Shown here piece by piece: positions 14,161 to 19,882 of a stretch of DNA of 20,352 nt (its first letter is position 1; each line of letters opens with the position of its first letter). Under the pieces are notes generated by a model. The model was not told the DNA's origin and searched no databases. It was given only the letters and a program-made list of their open reading frames with translations. The DNA is from a virus, in IMG/VR virus record IMGVR_UViG_3300033429_000021, positions 1-20,352 of that record; one strand, given 5' to 3'. Position numbers and translations under genes: made by a program.

Positions 14161-14370
14161 TTATACCTCATTAAATGCTAGTACGTGAGCATTTACAACT
14201 TCTGAATTATTACTCTTTGCTATGTTTATAATATTTTCACTATAATTTTCTTTAAATTTATTTACTTCGTCGTCTTCTAATACTATAATCGTACTTCCAT
14301 AACTTATTAATAGTGAGTCTTTATTATATCCTTGGTATGATATAAAATAGTTTGTTATTGCTTTCTTCAT
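14161..14370 (-). CDS. Unknown small protein (ISYQ-type phage protein)
   Basis: A 69-residue protein with beta-strand pairs (NYFISYQGYN, then SYGSTIIVLED) followed by a helix and a final strand (SEVVNAHVLAFNEV). The layout resembles short uncharacterised proteins found in many phages with a YFVSYQ-like opening and a late strand, but I cannot name a family with confidence. GGGGATAAG precedes the ATG, the same ribosome-binding pattern used at other early genes. No membrane segment is seen. Confidence 0.65.
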   Translation of the reverse strand: MKKAITNYFISYQGYNKDSLLISYGSTIIVLEDDEVNKFKENYSENIINIAKSNNSEVVNAHVLAFNEV

Positions 14371-14403
14371 CTTATCCCCTTTAAAATACCTCTATTAAGA
14401 TAT

Positions 14404-14568
14404 TTATAAAACTGATATTTGCTTGTTTAGTAGTTCTATATGCTCTCTATGTTCTGTTTGTAAGTTCTGTTTATATAGCTCTAGGGCTTCTTTTTCTGTG
14501 TATCTTATTAGCTCTCTGTCGAAGTATCCACACATCCCTTCCATCATTACAGCTTCTTTCCTAACCAT
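14404..14568 (-). CDS. Small helical protein with uncertain start
   Basis: A 54-residue protein if started at ATG 14568; an in-frame ATG at 14547 or 14544 has a better AGGAAAG upstream. The C-terminal half is a clear charged helix (LYKQNLQTEHREHIELLNKQ). The frame stays open upstream to 14670 with protein-like codons (FIATPVDETN, then VLPVKIKEY) but has no ATG, GTG or TTG there. The true gene may begin at a rare start or have suffered a frameshift. No family is recognised. Confidence 0.45.
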   Translation of the reverse strand: MVRKEAVMMEGMCGYFDRELIRYTEKEALELYKQNLQTEHREHIELLNKQISVL

Positions 14569-14657
14569 AAAGATAGTGTATTCTTTTATCTTTACAGGTA
14601 GGACGTTTGTTTCATCAACTGGTGTAGCGATGAAACACTTTTGATATCTTTTGATAC

Positions 14658-14909
14658 TTAGTCGATACTGTTAAACTCTGAACACCAAAAAGTATCTTCT
14701 ATTGGTGGGTTTTCTTTCATTATTGCAAACGCATTTCTTGCTTTATAAGTTCCACATACATACTGAACTCCATCTTTTACAGGCTTATGCAAAGTACACA
14801 TTGAGCATGCCTTTAGTGCCTCTTCTACATCTTCAACTAGAAAATGCTCTATCTCTGGAACTTGCTCCTCTTCCAACTCTGTAACTGTTATCCCGAAATC
14901 ATCTTCCAT
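14658..14909 (-). CDS. Small acidic Cys-containing protein, unknown
   Basis: An 83-residue protein with AAGGAGAGATA before the ATG, one of the best ribosome-binding sites in the window. The first 32 residues are very acidic (EEEQVPEIEHFLVEDVEE, given in part). Then come CSMC (35-38) and single Cys near 53 and 77, which may hold zinc. No known domain is recognised. It ends beside a 9-base direct repeat (CTTTTGATA twice, 14638-14646 and 14648-14656). Confidence 0.7.
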   Translation of the reverse strand: MEDDFGITVTELEEEQVPEIEHFLVEDVEEALKACSMCTLHKPVKDGVQYVCGTYKARNAFAIMKENPPIEDTFWCSEFNSID

Positions 14910-14918
14910 TATCTCTCC

Positions 14919-15020
14919 TTAATTTGTTTTTACTACTATGTAAGCGTCAAAGAATAGAAAGCCTATTCCTATCAGCACCAACACTTTCTTAAACGTGCTT
15001 ATTCTGTTCCAAAGCTTCAT
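14919..15020 (-). CDS. Mini membrane protein overlapping upstream gene
   Basis: A 33-residue gene that starts 32 bases inside the end of the previous gene, in another frame. It has a basic start (MKLWNRISTFKK) and one hydrophobic helix (VLVLIGIGFLFFDAYIVV, residues 13-30), which is a single-span inner-membrane layout with the N-terminus inside. A GAAGAAG purine run precedes the ATG. It fills an otherwise empty gap before the next ribosome-binding site. Its size limits certainty. Confidence 0.5.
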   Translation of the reverse strand: MKLWNRISTFKKVLVLIGIGFLFFDAYIVVKTN

Positions 15021-15279
15021 ATACTTCTTCAGGGGTGTACCCTTCCATCATTATTTTAGCTCCAATCATAATAGCTTCGACTCTGTTAAGTAAGCCGTTT
15101 CTTATATCGTCTGAAAGCTTTATTTTCTTGTTCTTAGCTCTTTTAGTCCAATTCTTTATGGTCTGAAAGTTGTTATGAGGGTGTTTTTCATCTCCCCAAC
15201 CTAAGAACGCTCCGATTTCTTCTTCTTTTTTCCGCTCAATCTCACGGGCTTTCTTTTTTTCCTCTTTGTTTGGCTTCAT
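14989..15279 (-). CDS. Basic helical protein, unknown
   Basis: A 96-residue protein with a Lys/Glu/Arg-rich first 23 residues that could form a coiled coil. The centre is basic (NFQTIKNWTKRAKNKKIKL, residues 37-55) and the C-terminus a helix pair (EAIMIGAKIMMEGYTPEEV). The centre could be DNA-binding, but no standard helix-turn-helix spacing is convincing. AAAGGGGGT lies before the ATG, and it is the first gene after the promoter at 15301. The function is unknown. Confidence 0.7.
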   Translation of the reverse strand: MKPNKEEKKKAREIERKKEEEIGAFLGWGDEKHPHNNFQTIKNWTKRAKNKKIKLSDDIRNGLLNRVEAIMIGAKIMMEGYTPEEVYEALEQNKHV

Positions 15280-15300
15280 TTAACCCCCTTTATTATTTAT

Positions 15301-15321
15301 ATTATAGCATAAATTATTAAT
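15301..15321 (-). promoter_or_regulatory. Extended -10 promoter with ATTAATA element
   Basis: The minus strand has TGCTATAAT (15301-15309) preceded five bases upstream by ATTAATA. A predicted start near 15294 leaves a 15-base leader to the ATG at 15279. The -10 is also one arm of an 8-base inverted repeat, TATAGCAT (15303-15310) and ATGCTATA (15324-15331). It shares its layout with the sites at 16942 and 18297. Confidence 0.65.
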
Positions 15322-15331
15322 AAATGCTATA

Positions 15332-15403
15332 CTATTTACTATGAAATGCGAACATTGCAGCTATAATTAATAAAGTTAATAAGCCGTATTCTATTAGTGG
15401 CAT
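15332..15403 (-). CDS. Possible 23-residue membrane peptide
   Basis: A 24-codon frame with AGGAAAACAACA before the ATG. It codes almost only one hydrophobic segment (LLTLLIIAAMFAF). The start overlaps the YopX-like stop by 10 bases. It lies just before the 15301 promoter. The ribosome-binding site and the membrane pattern shared with neighbours support it, but a frame this short could occur by chance. Confidence 0.4.
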   Translation of the reverse strand: MPLIEYGLLTLLIIAAMFAFHSK

Positions 15404-15687
15404 TGTTGTTTTCCTATTACTTTTAATTCGGGCAAGTATTCTCTACAAATATCATCAACACTTTCAAAATCTGAATACCAAGTTTTTCCGTTGTTAAATG
15501 AAATTGCTAGTGTTGATGGGTCTATTAAATCAGCATAGCCATTTCCAAAACCCATGTAATGATTTTCTGCTTCTTGATATACATCTTTAAATTCATGTTT
15601 CACTACTTCTATATTTTCATAGAAATAATACCCCTCAACATACTCATCACTATCTATCTTCTTAGCTCTATATATTGGTAAATTCAT
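15394..15687 (-). CDS. YopX-like phage protein
   Basis: A 97-residue protein. The N-terminal IYRAKKIDSDEYVEGYYFYE (residues 5-24) and the later ADLIDPSTLAISF (53-65) fit the YopX family of small phage proteins. That family is common in phages and prophages and has no firm tested role. It starts in a 4-base overlap with the previous stop (ATGA), with AAAAGGAATTG upstream. The family call is from pattern; a different small fold with the same opening is possible. Confidence 0.6.
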   Translation of the reverse strand: MNLPIYRAKKIDSDEYVEGYYFYENIEVVKHEFKDVYQEAENHYMGFGNGYADLIDPSTLAISFNNGKTWYSDFESVDDICREYLPELKVIGKQQCH

Positions 15688-15926
15688 TTCAATTCCTTTT
15701 CTTTAAAATAATCAGCTATTCTCTCAGATACTGTTTTAGCTAACTTCTTAGGCTCTATTCTGTCAAGAAATTTAGAGCGTCCTTTGCTTTCGGTATATTT
15801 ACACTCATTGCTACAAAAGTGATTTGTTCTTAGCTTATATACACTTTTAAAAATGGTTCTTTCTTCTTCACAGTCTTTAGCGTCACAGATGTATGTGATT
15901 TTGTTTTTTGGGTTTCCCTCTCTCAC
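15684..15926 (-). CDS. Zinc-finger-like protein, GTG start
   Basis: An 80-residue protein starting at GTG 15926. Cys pairs near 14 and 19 (CDAKDC) and at 38 and 42 (CSNEC, preceded by HF) look like a small treble-clef or MYM-type zinc site. The C-terminus is basic and helical. It lies in the same frame as the previous gene, separated only by that gene's TAA and one codon. The ribosome-binding site is weak, so coupled re-initiation after the TAA is likely. DNA or RNA binding is a reasonable guess. Confidence 0.65.
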   Translation of the reverse strand: MREGNPKNKITYICDAKDCEEERTIFKSVYKLRTNHFCSNECKYTESKGRSKFLDRIEPKKLAKTVSERIADYFKEKELK

Positions 15927-15929
15927 TGC

Positions 15930-16262
15930 TTAGCCATTATCTAGTATCCATTGACAAGCTTTGAAACAATCAGAAGGTTCGTACTTATTGGTATGTATAG
16001 CGTGTAATGGTTTTGTATCATAAAGTTCTTTGTATGCTCGTATACCACAATAATCTTTTGAATACTGAATGTCAAGTACAAACCCTTGTTGGTTAGCCCA
16101 CTCTTTACACTTGTAATCTAGTTCGTGGATGTTTATATCTTCCCAAACATTAAAAGAGTATCTTTTTTCATTGTACTCTATATTGTTATATTTAATAGAT
16201 ATTTCGCTATTCGCAACAACTTCTATGCCTAAAACCTCACTTAACAATTCTTCGCTTATCAT
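15930..16262 (-). CDS. Unknown early protein
   Basis: A 110-residue protein with mixed helix and strand: a helical start (MISEELLSEVLGIEVV), beta-rich middle (IKYNNIEYNEKRYSFNVW) and a late region with two Cys (C99 and C103 in DCFKACQWILDNG). I do not recognise the family. AGGGGATAAG precedes its ATG, and it begins one base after the stop of the mini membrane gene. It probably shares the hairpin-led transcript from the 16485 promoter. Confidence 0.7.
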   Translation of the reverse strand: MISEELLSEVLGIEVVANSEISIKYNNIEYNEKRYSFNVWEDINIHELDYKCKEWANQQGFVLDIQYSKDYCGIRAYKELYDTKPLHAIHTNKYEPSDCFKACQWILDNG

Positions 16263-16263
16263 C

Positions 16264-16410
16264 TTATCCCCTTTTCCATTTTGTCTCTAACTCTTTGATT
16301 AGTTCATTCTCTTTATGGTGCATAAGATACGCTCCGTAAATTAATATTGCTATTGCTGAGATACCGCTTGCTATTAAATAGTAGTCTGCTTGTTGAAGTA
16401 CTTCACTCAT
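16264..16410 (-). CDS. Mini membrane protein led by a structured leader
   Basis: A 48-residue gene with AAAAAGGATTTGAA before the ATG. It has one membrane segment (YYLIASGISAIAILIYGAYL, residues 10-29) and a charged C-terminal tail (ENELIKELETKWKRG). It is the first gene after the 20-bp hairpin at 16426-16471. Likely topology is N-out/C-in or the reverse; the basic tail favours C-in. The function is unknown. Phage proteins of this type sometimes act in exclusion or membrane tuning, but that is only a possibility. Confidence 0.65.
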   Translation of the reverse strand: MSEVLQQADYYLIASGISAIAILIYGAYLMHHKENELIKELETKWKRG

Positions 16411-16425
16411 TTCAAATCCTTTTTT

Positions 16426-16471
16426 GTATTATTACCAAGAGAGAGTAACAGCTCCCCCTCAGTAATAATAC
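16426..16471 (-). ncRNA. 20-bp 5' leader hairpin
   Basis: In the minus-strand RNA two 20-base arms (16452-16471 and 16426-16445) pair over their full length around the 6-base loop CUGUUA. Sixteen pairs are Watson-Crick and four are G-U. The outer ten pairs (GTATTATTAC with GTAATAATAC) are perfect. On the plus strand the G-U pairs become A-C mismatches, so minus-strand RNA is the likely form. It lies about seven bases from the predicted transcript start and just before the ribosome-binding site of the 48-residue gene. Confidence 0.75.
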
Positions 16472-16484
16472 TTTTTTAAATAAT

Positions 16485-16493
16485 ATTATAACA
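16485..16493 (-). promoter_or_regulatory. Extended -10 promoter for hairpin-led transcript
   Basis: The minus strand reads TGTTATAAT, a perfect extended -10. The predicted start near 16478 places the 20-bp hairpin at the 5' end of the RNA. Unlike three other early promoters it has no ATTAATA element just upstream. The region 16494-16555 between this site and the upstream gene holds no gene I can support. Confidence 0.6.
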
Positions 16494-16555
16494 ATTCATC
16501 TCCATACTTTCAGGAGTCCTTTAATCAAGTTGTGGGCTTATTTGTGTGCCACTTC

Positions 16556-16753
16556 TTACTGTTCGTCAACCCACTCTGAAAGTTTACTCTCAAAGCGATA
16601 CTTCTTAGCTATGTTATCGTGTAGTTGTTTCATCTCTTCATAGAGTGGCATTAAAGCGTCATCTAGTTCGTCAATCATACTTGCATGCTCTCGTTCTGCT
16701 TTTTCCTCAGCTTCTAGGTGTTTATATAATGCTGTTTCGTTTGCGTCTATCAT
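16556..16753 (-). CDS. Small acidic coiled-coil protein
   Basis: A 65-residue protein rich in Glu, Lys and Leu, probably one long helix or helical hairpin (LYKHLEAEEKAEREHASM, then LDDALMPLYEEMKQLHDNIAKK, here cut into parts). It overlaps the previous stop by four bases (ATGA) and ends its operon. No family is recognised. The heptad-like spacing suggests self-association or partner binding. Confidence 0.65.
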   Translation of the reverse strand: MIDANETALYKHLEAEEKAEREHASMIDELDDALMPLYEEMKQLHDNIAKKYRFESKLSEWVDEQ

Positions 16754-16911
16754 TTTTCGTCCTTTGCTTTATTGCTATCAAAATAAATTTTCTCTATCAA
16801 GTCATGAAGTTCATTTCGTCTCTCAAATCTAATTCCCAAGACTTCATCAAGAATCCTATGTGCTTCTTTCTCGCTAAGTGGACTATTTAGTTTAATTAGT
16901 TCTTTATACAT
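16750..16911 (-). CDS. Small charged protein, unknown
   Basis: A 53-residue protein. I chose ATG at 16911, with AAGGATAAGAAG before it, because the in-frame ATG at 16941 lies upstream of the predicted transcript start from the 16942 promoter. The 18262 gene has the same leader (TATAAAAGACAAAA, then AAAGGATAAGAAG), which supports this start. The protein is helical (LSEKEAHRILDEVLG, then RRNELHDLIEKIYF). No family is recognised. Confidence 0.65.
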   Translation of the reverse strand: MYKELIKLNSPLSEKEAHRILDEVLGIRFERRNELHDLIEKIYFDSNKAKDEK

Positions 16912-16941
16912 CTTCTTATCCTTTTTGTCTTTTATAACCAT

Positions 16942-16964
16942 AGTATAACATAATAGTATTAATA
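16942..16964 (-). promoter_or_regulatory. Extended -10 promoter with ATTAATA element
   Basis: TGTTATACT (16942-16950) is preceded six bases upstream by ATTAATA. The predicted start near 16935 gives a 24-base leader to the ATG at 16911. The leader is nearly the same as that after the 18297 promoter. Confidence 0.6.
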
Positions 16965-16999
16965 GTTAATATAATTAGAGTAAGTTTATACTAATGTGT

Positions 17000-17539
17000 T
17001 TAGTTTTGTAACACTTTTATCTTATTCTTATAGTATTCTATGATATTTTCTAGTTCTGGCTTAGTCCATTTCTTAATCGTGTTTGTATTTTCTAACTCTT
17101 CTACTATCTCAATTCCAACTTTTGATATAAGATTTTCTCTATAAGGCACAAGATTCCCAGATAGATGATTATTACATATAGAACATTGCTTGTGTATATT
17201 TCTTTCGTCATATCTCCATAGACTGTTTCCGCCTTGAGGTCTATAGTGTCCAGCGTGAGCTTGTCTACCTTGATTAAAGTCATGGTTACATGATATACAA
17301 GGCAAGTTTTTATCTCTTAACCTTATATACTTATTGCATATCTCTTGTGCTTTACGCTTCAATACATTTACATCACTATTGTTAAAGCTCTTTAGTGCTT
17401 TACGGGCTTTCTGCTTAGTTGCTTTTTCTTTTTTAAGTGAACTTTTCTTTGCATATTCGATTGAACATTCATAGCTACATACTAAGTGAGATATATTTCT
17501 TTTATCATACTCACTTTTGCATATTTTGCATTTAGCCAT
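17000..17539 (-). CDS. ninG: NinG-like recombination endonuclease
   Basis: A 179-residue protein starting at the Met that opens AKCKICK; the upstream in-frame ATG is unlikely. It matches lambda NinG (Rap). There is an N-terminal zinc site (C4, C7, C21, C25), a basic helix, YIRLRD at 71-76, PCISC at 80-84, HAGHY at 95-99 and HKQCSICNNHLSGN at 116-129. NinG/Rap cuts branched DNA such as Holliday junctions and D-loops in phage recombination. All the family's Cys and His marks are present, so it is probably active. The start overlaps the previous stop by 8 bases (ATGGCTAA). Confidence 0.88.
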   Translation of the reverse strand: MAKCKICKSEYDKRNISHLVCSYECSIEYAKKSSLKKEKATKQKARKALKSFNNSDVNVLKRKAQEICNKYIRLRDKNLPCISCNHDFNQGRQAHAGHYRPQGGNSLWRYDERNIHKQCSICNNHLSGNLVPYRENLISKVGIEIVEELENTNTIKKWTKPELENIIEYYKNKIKVLQN

Positions 17540-17777
17540 TATCTGGCTCAACCTCTCTACAATAAACAACCCCGTCAATCGCTTCGTAAAAGTTAGTTAA
17601 CACTTTGCCGTTTAACACCCAAATCGAATGCAATGTGGACTCTATATCAAAGAATCCCTTTGTAATTGTCTGACCATCTTTATACGCTTCGTACGGTGCT
17701 GTTTTGCTTATCGTGTATTCTGTTTCATCTAAACCCTTGAAAGCTTCGATTGAATCATTTAGTGCTTTTTCATACAT
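17532..17777 (-). CDS. Unknown early protein
   Basis: An 81-residue protein with AAAGGAAATAAA before the ATG. A helical start (YEKALNDSIEAFKGL) is followed by beta-rich sequence with KTAPYEAYKDGQTI and SIWVLNGKVLTNFYEA. It is mildly acidic with one Cys near the end. No family is recognised. It is directly coupled to the NinG-like gene, so it may share a DNA-metabolism operon by position only. Confidence 0.65.
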   Translation of the reverse strand: MYEKALNDSIEAFKGLDETEYTISKTAPYEAYKDGQTITKGFFDIESTLHSIWVLNGKVLTNFYEAIDGVVYCREVEPDNG

Positions 17778-17787
17778 TTTATTTCCT

Positions 17788-18030
17788 TTAATTAAAAGCT
17801 TGTGCTTCCGTTGAATCTATCTCTGAGCATATAGCCATTACATCGTAACTTTTTATGTCATTGAATTTCGCCCATTTAAGAGTTAATGCTCTGTTTAAAA
17901 ATCCATACCCTTTAGAGTTTGGGTCAAATCCTATCATCCTATCACGTCTGAACTCGTGGAGTTGTATTCCAGTTGTCATGCTGTCTATCTCTTTTATAAG
18001 TTTGATTAAATTAGCTTTTTCTTGGCTCAT
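17788..18030 (-). CDS. Unknown early protein
   Basis: An 80-residue protein whose ATG lies 20 bases inside the previous gene, with AGGATAGCAG upstream. It looks like two or three helices (KANLIKLIKEIDSM, FLNRALTLKWAKF) with a basic loop (HEFRRDRMIGFDP). No family is recognised and no membrane segment or Cys cluster is present. It ends ten bases before the next gene. Confidence 0.65.
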   Translation of the reverse strand: MSQEKANLIKLIKEIDSMTTGIQLHEFRRDRMIGFDPNSKGYGFLNRALTLKWAKFNDIKSYDVMAICSEIDSTEAQAFN

Positions 18031-18262
18031 CTGCTATCCTTTTATCTTCTTCTCTTAAATACTCTTCATTACTTTTAATGTTTTCTACCTCTGCATAAGG
18101 AAGAATATCAACATATCCGTACTGTTTATTCTCTATGCAAAAGTAAAATGCTCTACCATCTTTAAAACTTTCTACTTGGTCTTTAGTAGCAAAATGAACA
18201 TATCCTAGTCTATTTAATATGTCTAACAACTCTTGGTTTATAAAAATATAACTATACTTCAT
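18011..18262 (-). CDS. Unknown early protein
   Basis: An 83-residue protein, first after the 18297 promoter. AAAGGATAAGAAG precedes its ATG, the same leader as at 16911. The N-terminus mixes strand and helix (YSYIFINQELLDILNRLGY), the middle is beta-rich with YFCIENKQYGYVDILP, and the tail is charged. It could be a small alpha/beta fold. No family is recognised. Confidence 0.65.
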   Translation of the reverse strand: MKYSYIFINQELLDILNRLGYVHFATKDQVESFKDGRAFYFCIENKQYGYVDILPYAEVENIKSNEEYLREEDKRIADEPRKS

Positions 18263-18296
18263 CTTCTTATCCTTTAATTTTGTCTTTTATAGTAAT

Positions 18297-18319
18297 AGTA
18301 TAGCACAAACATATTAATT
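18297..18319 (-). promoter_or_regulatory. Extended -10 promoter with ATTAATA element
   Basis: TGCTATACT (18297-18305) is preceded six bases upstream by ATTAATA, itself part of a 15-base palindrome (TATTAAT-A-ATTAATA, 18312-18326). The predicted start near 18290 gives a leader of about 28 bases to the ATG at 18262. Confidence 0.6.
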
Positions 18320-18349
18320 ATTAATACTATACACTACATTTCTTTTCAT

Positions 18350-18541
18350 TTAGTTACAATCGGTAACACTTTCACTATATTTTATTGTCTCTCTTATGTA
18401 TTCGACTCTGATAATCTCTTTTAAATCGTTTAGCTCCATAAGCTCTTTGACGTTCATATCTGTCTTTCCTATGTTAAAATCTTCTAAATCTGATTCTAGA
18501 TAGTTAAGTATCTTTTTTAGTTGTAGTCTTGTTAAAGTCAT
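18350..18541 (-). CDS. Small helical protein, unknown
   Basis: A 63-residue acidic, Leu-rich protein, probably helical (RLQLKKILNYLESDLEDF, then KELMELNDLKEII). It starts one base after the stop of the mini membrane gene upstream and ends its operon before the 18297 promoter region. No family is recognised. Confidence 0.6.
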   Translation of the reverse strand: MTLTRLQLKKILNYLESDLEDFNIGKTDMNVKELMELNDLKEIIRVEYIRETIKYSESVTDCN

Positions 18542-18542
18542 C

Positions 18543-18656
18543 TTACATCCCTATAAATTTATTTGCATATTTGAAAAGGTGTGTGCCGAACTCATAGCCT
18601 AAGCCTAAGAAAATCCCTATGATTGTAAATTTTACATATAGTGTGAAGTTTTCCAT
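18543..18656 (-). CDS. Mini membrane protein
   Basis: A 37-residue gene that starts one base after the previous stop, with GAAAGGCATAAC before it. It has one hydrophobic segment (VKFTIIGIFLGLGYEF, residues 8-23) rich in Gly, then a mostly basic tail. It follows another membrane protein gene, so the two may act together. No family is recognised. Confidence 0.55.
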   Translation of the reverse strand: MENFTLYVKFTIIGIFLGLGYEFGTHLFKYANKFIGM

Positions 18657-18657
18657 G

Positions 18658-18864
18658 TTATGCCTTTCTATTAAAAAATCTTCTTACAGCATAGCTTCTA
18701 ATTAGGCTTATTGCTGTAAAGTATGCACCTATTAATAAGTTATCGCTTAGAGGTACTACAATGTCAAAAAGTGGAAATACGAGTAATTGGCTTAGTATTG
18801 CTACGATATAGCCTATAAGTATGTTTATTGTGCTTTCTATTAGTGATTGTGTTTTAGTTTGCAT
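18658..18864 (-). CDS. DUF7220-like phage membrane protein
   Basis: A 68-residue protein. I chose ATG at 18864, which lies one base after the methyltransferase stop and has GAAGGAATG upstream; a longer in-frame version would run through the methyltransferase gene. The pattern is QSLIESTINILIGYIVAIL, then LVFPLFDI, then LIGAYFTAISLIRSYAVRR, shown here in parts. It is a two-span membrane protein of a family (DUF7220 as I recall it) that is widespread in phages and prophages with no known role. The C-terminus is basic. Confidence 0.75.
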   Translation of the reverse strand: MQTKTQSLIESTINILIGYIVAILSQLLVFPLFDIVVPLSDNLLIGAYFTAISLIRSYAVRRFFNRKA

Positions 18865-18865
18865 T

Positions 18866-19582
18866 TCACATTCCTTCAAATAAGCCAAAGTTTCCCTTGG
18901 CTCTCTCAACTCTCTCACAAGCCATTTTATGATACTTCTCATTTAGCTCATAGCCTACAAATTGTCTATCTAATTGGATACAAGCATTTGCAGTTGTACC
19001 ACTTCCCATGAAAGGGTCAAGAATTATATCGTTTTCATTACTACCTACTAAGATATGCTTTTTAATAAGTTCTAATGGCTTAACGGTTGGGTGGTCAAAT
19101 TCACTTCTTACTATACTCTCTCTATGTACTTTACTTTTAACGTCTGAAGCACCTTGAAACGTAGCACCTTTTTGTCTTATGTGTATGCAGTATTCTATAT
19201 TACTTATCCAGTTACCATTACATAATGGTGGAGCATTATTTTTCCACCACACTAAGCAAGTTGTAACATGACCTCTTGACTCTCCCCACTTCATTAAATC
19301 AGATATTTGTTTATTGCTACAAAAGACAAAAGCGTTAAATTTCTTCATTACTCGCTCCCATTCTGCAAAGTGAGCTTCTATATCAAAGCCACTTCCTATT
19401 GCTTCTATATCACTTCCGCAAAGCTTACTTAATGAAAATGACATACTTGACTTAGGGTCTGGATTTGTTGTATCAACTATATATGGAGGGTCTGTTACTA
19501 TTAAATCTATTGAGTTATCTGGGAGTTTTTTTATCAACTCTAAACTATCTCCTAAGTGAACTTTATTCAGAAACTCTTTCAC
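18866..19582 (-). CDS. Solitary DNA methyltransferase (beta type)
   Basis: A 238-residue enzyme that should transfer a methyl group from S-adenosyl-methionine to adenine N6 or cytosine N4. The catalytic DPPY is at 31-34, well before the SAM-binding FMGSGTT (191-197, in LDPFMGSGTT). This order is the beta class. HPTVKPLELIKKHI lies between them at 164-177. The start is GTG at 19582, with AAAGGAAGTTAA upstream. There is no restriction gene beside it, so it may protect phage DNA from host enzymes or act in regulation. The target site cannot be read from the sequence. Both key motifs are intact. Confidence 0.9.
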   Translation of the reverse strand: MKEFLNKVHLGDSLELIKKLPDNSIDLIVTDPPYIVDTTNPDPKSSMSFSLSKLCGSDIEAIGSGFDIEAHFAEWERVMKKFNAFVFCSNKQISDLMKWGESRGHVTTCLVWWKNNAPPLCNGNWISNIEYCIHIRQKGATFQGASDVKSKVHRESIVRSEFDHPTVKPLELIKKHILVGSNENDIILDPFMGSGTTANACIQLDRQFVGYELNEKYHKMACERVERAKGNFGLFEGM

Positions 19583-19734
19583 TTAACTTCCTTTACTCTA
19601 TTAAACATTTTATTGCTTACATGATACTCATTGTTTGCATTATGAGTATATTCATTGTATCTTAAAAAATCTATCTGTTTGTCGATAAGCTTTATTTCTT
19701 CTTTTGTATCTTGATTTATTAATATATATTTCAT
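19579..19734 (-). CDS. Small charged protein, unknown
   Basis: A 51-residue gene with GGGGTAGAGG before its ATG, inside the end of the previous gene. It is charged, with one helix (TKEEIKLIDKQIDFLRY, residues 10-26) and an Asn/His-rich middle. Its stop overlaps the methyltransferase GTG by four bases, so translation of the two is coupled. No family is recognised. Confidence 0.6.
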   Translation of the reverse strand: MKYILINQDTKEEIKLIDKQIDFLRYNEYTHNANNEYHVSNKMFNRVKEVK

Positions 19735-19737
19735 CCT

Positions 19738-19872
19738 CTACCCCTTCACTACAAATTTATGAAGTATATTAATTACTTCTGCTACATTAAGCTGGTACTT
19801 TTGAGCTATTAGGTATAGTGGTGTGTTCATGTTATAGAGTCTTGCTATTTGCATTGGTTTTGATTCTATCAT
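19738..19872 (-). CDS. Small helix-turn-helix candidate
   Basis: A 44-residue gene with AAAGGATAACAC before the ATG. Residues 8-37 (IARLYNMNTPLYLIAQKYQ, then LNVAEVINIL) fit two helix-turn-helix-like helices of the kind seen in small phage DNA-binding proteins. It has no room for a separate dimer domain. It stands just ahead of the 51-residue gene and methyltransferase. Binding DNA is inferred from the pattern alone. Confidence 0.55.
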   Translation of the reverse strand: MIESKPMQIARLYNMNTPLYLIAQKYQLNVAEVINILHKFVVKG

Positions 19873-19882
19873 GTGTTATCCT

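Noticed and set aside
15325-15333. Plus-strand TGCTATACT, an extended -10 pointing away from the 15301 promoter
   Set aside because: It would drive RNA antisense to the YopX-like gene with no plus-strand gene downstream. It follows from the inverted repeat there.
15684-16262. Possible stop-codon read-through joining the 110- and 80-residue genes, which share a frame split only by TAA and one codon
   Set aside because: TAA ends many other genes here with a new start overlapping it, and the second gene has its own GTG. Re-initiation explains it.
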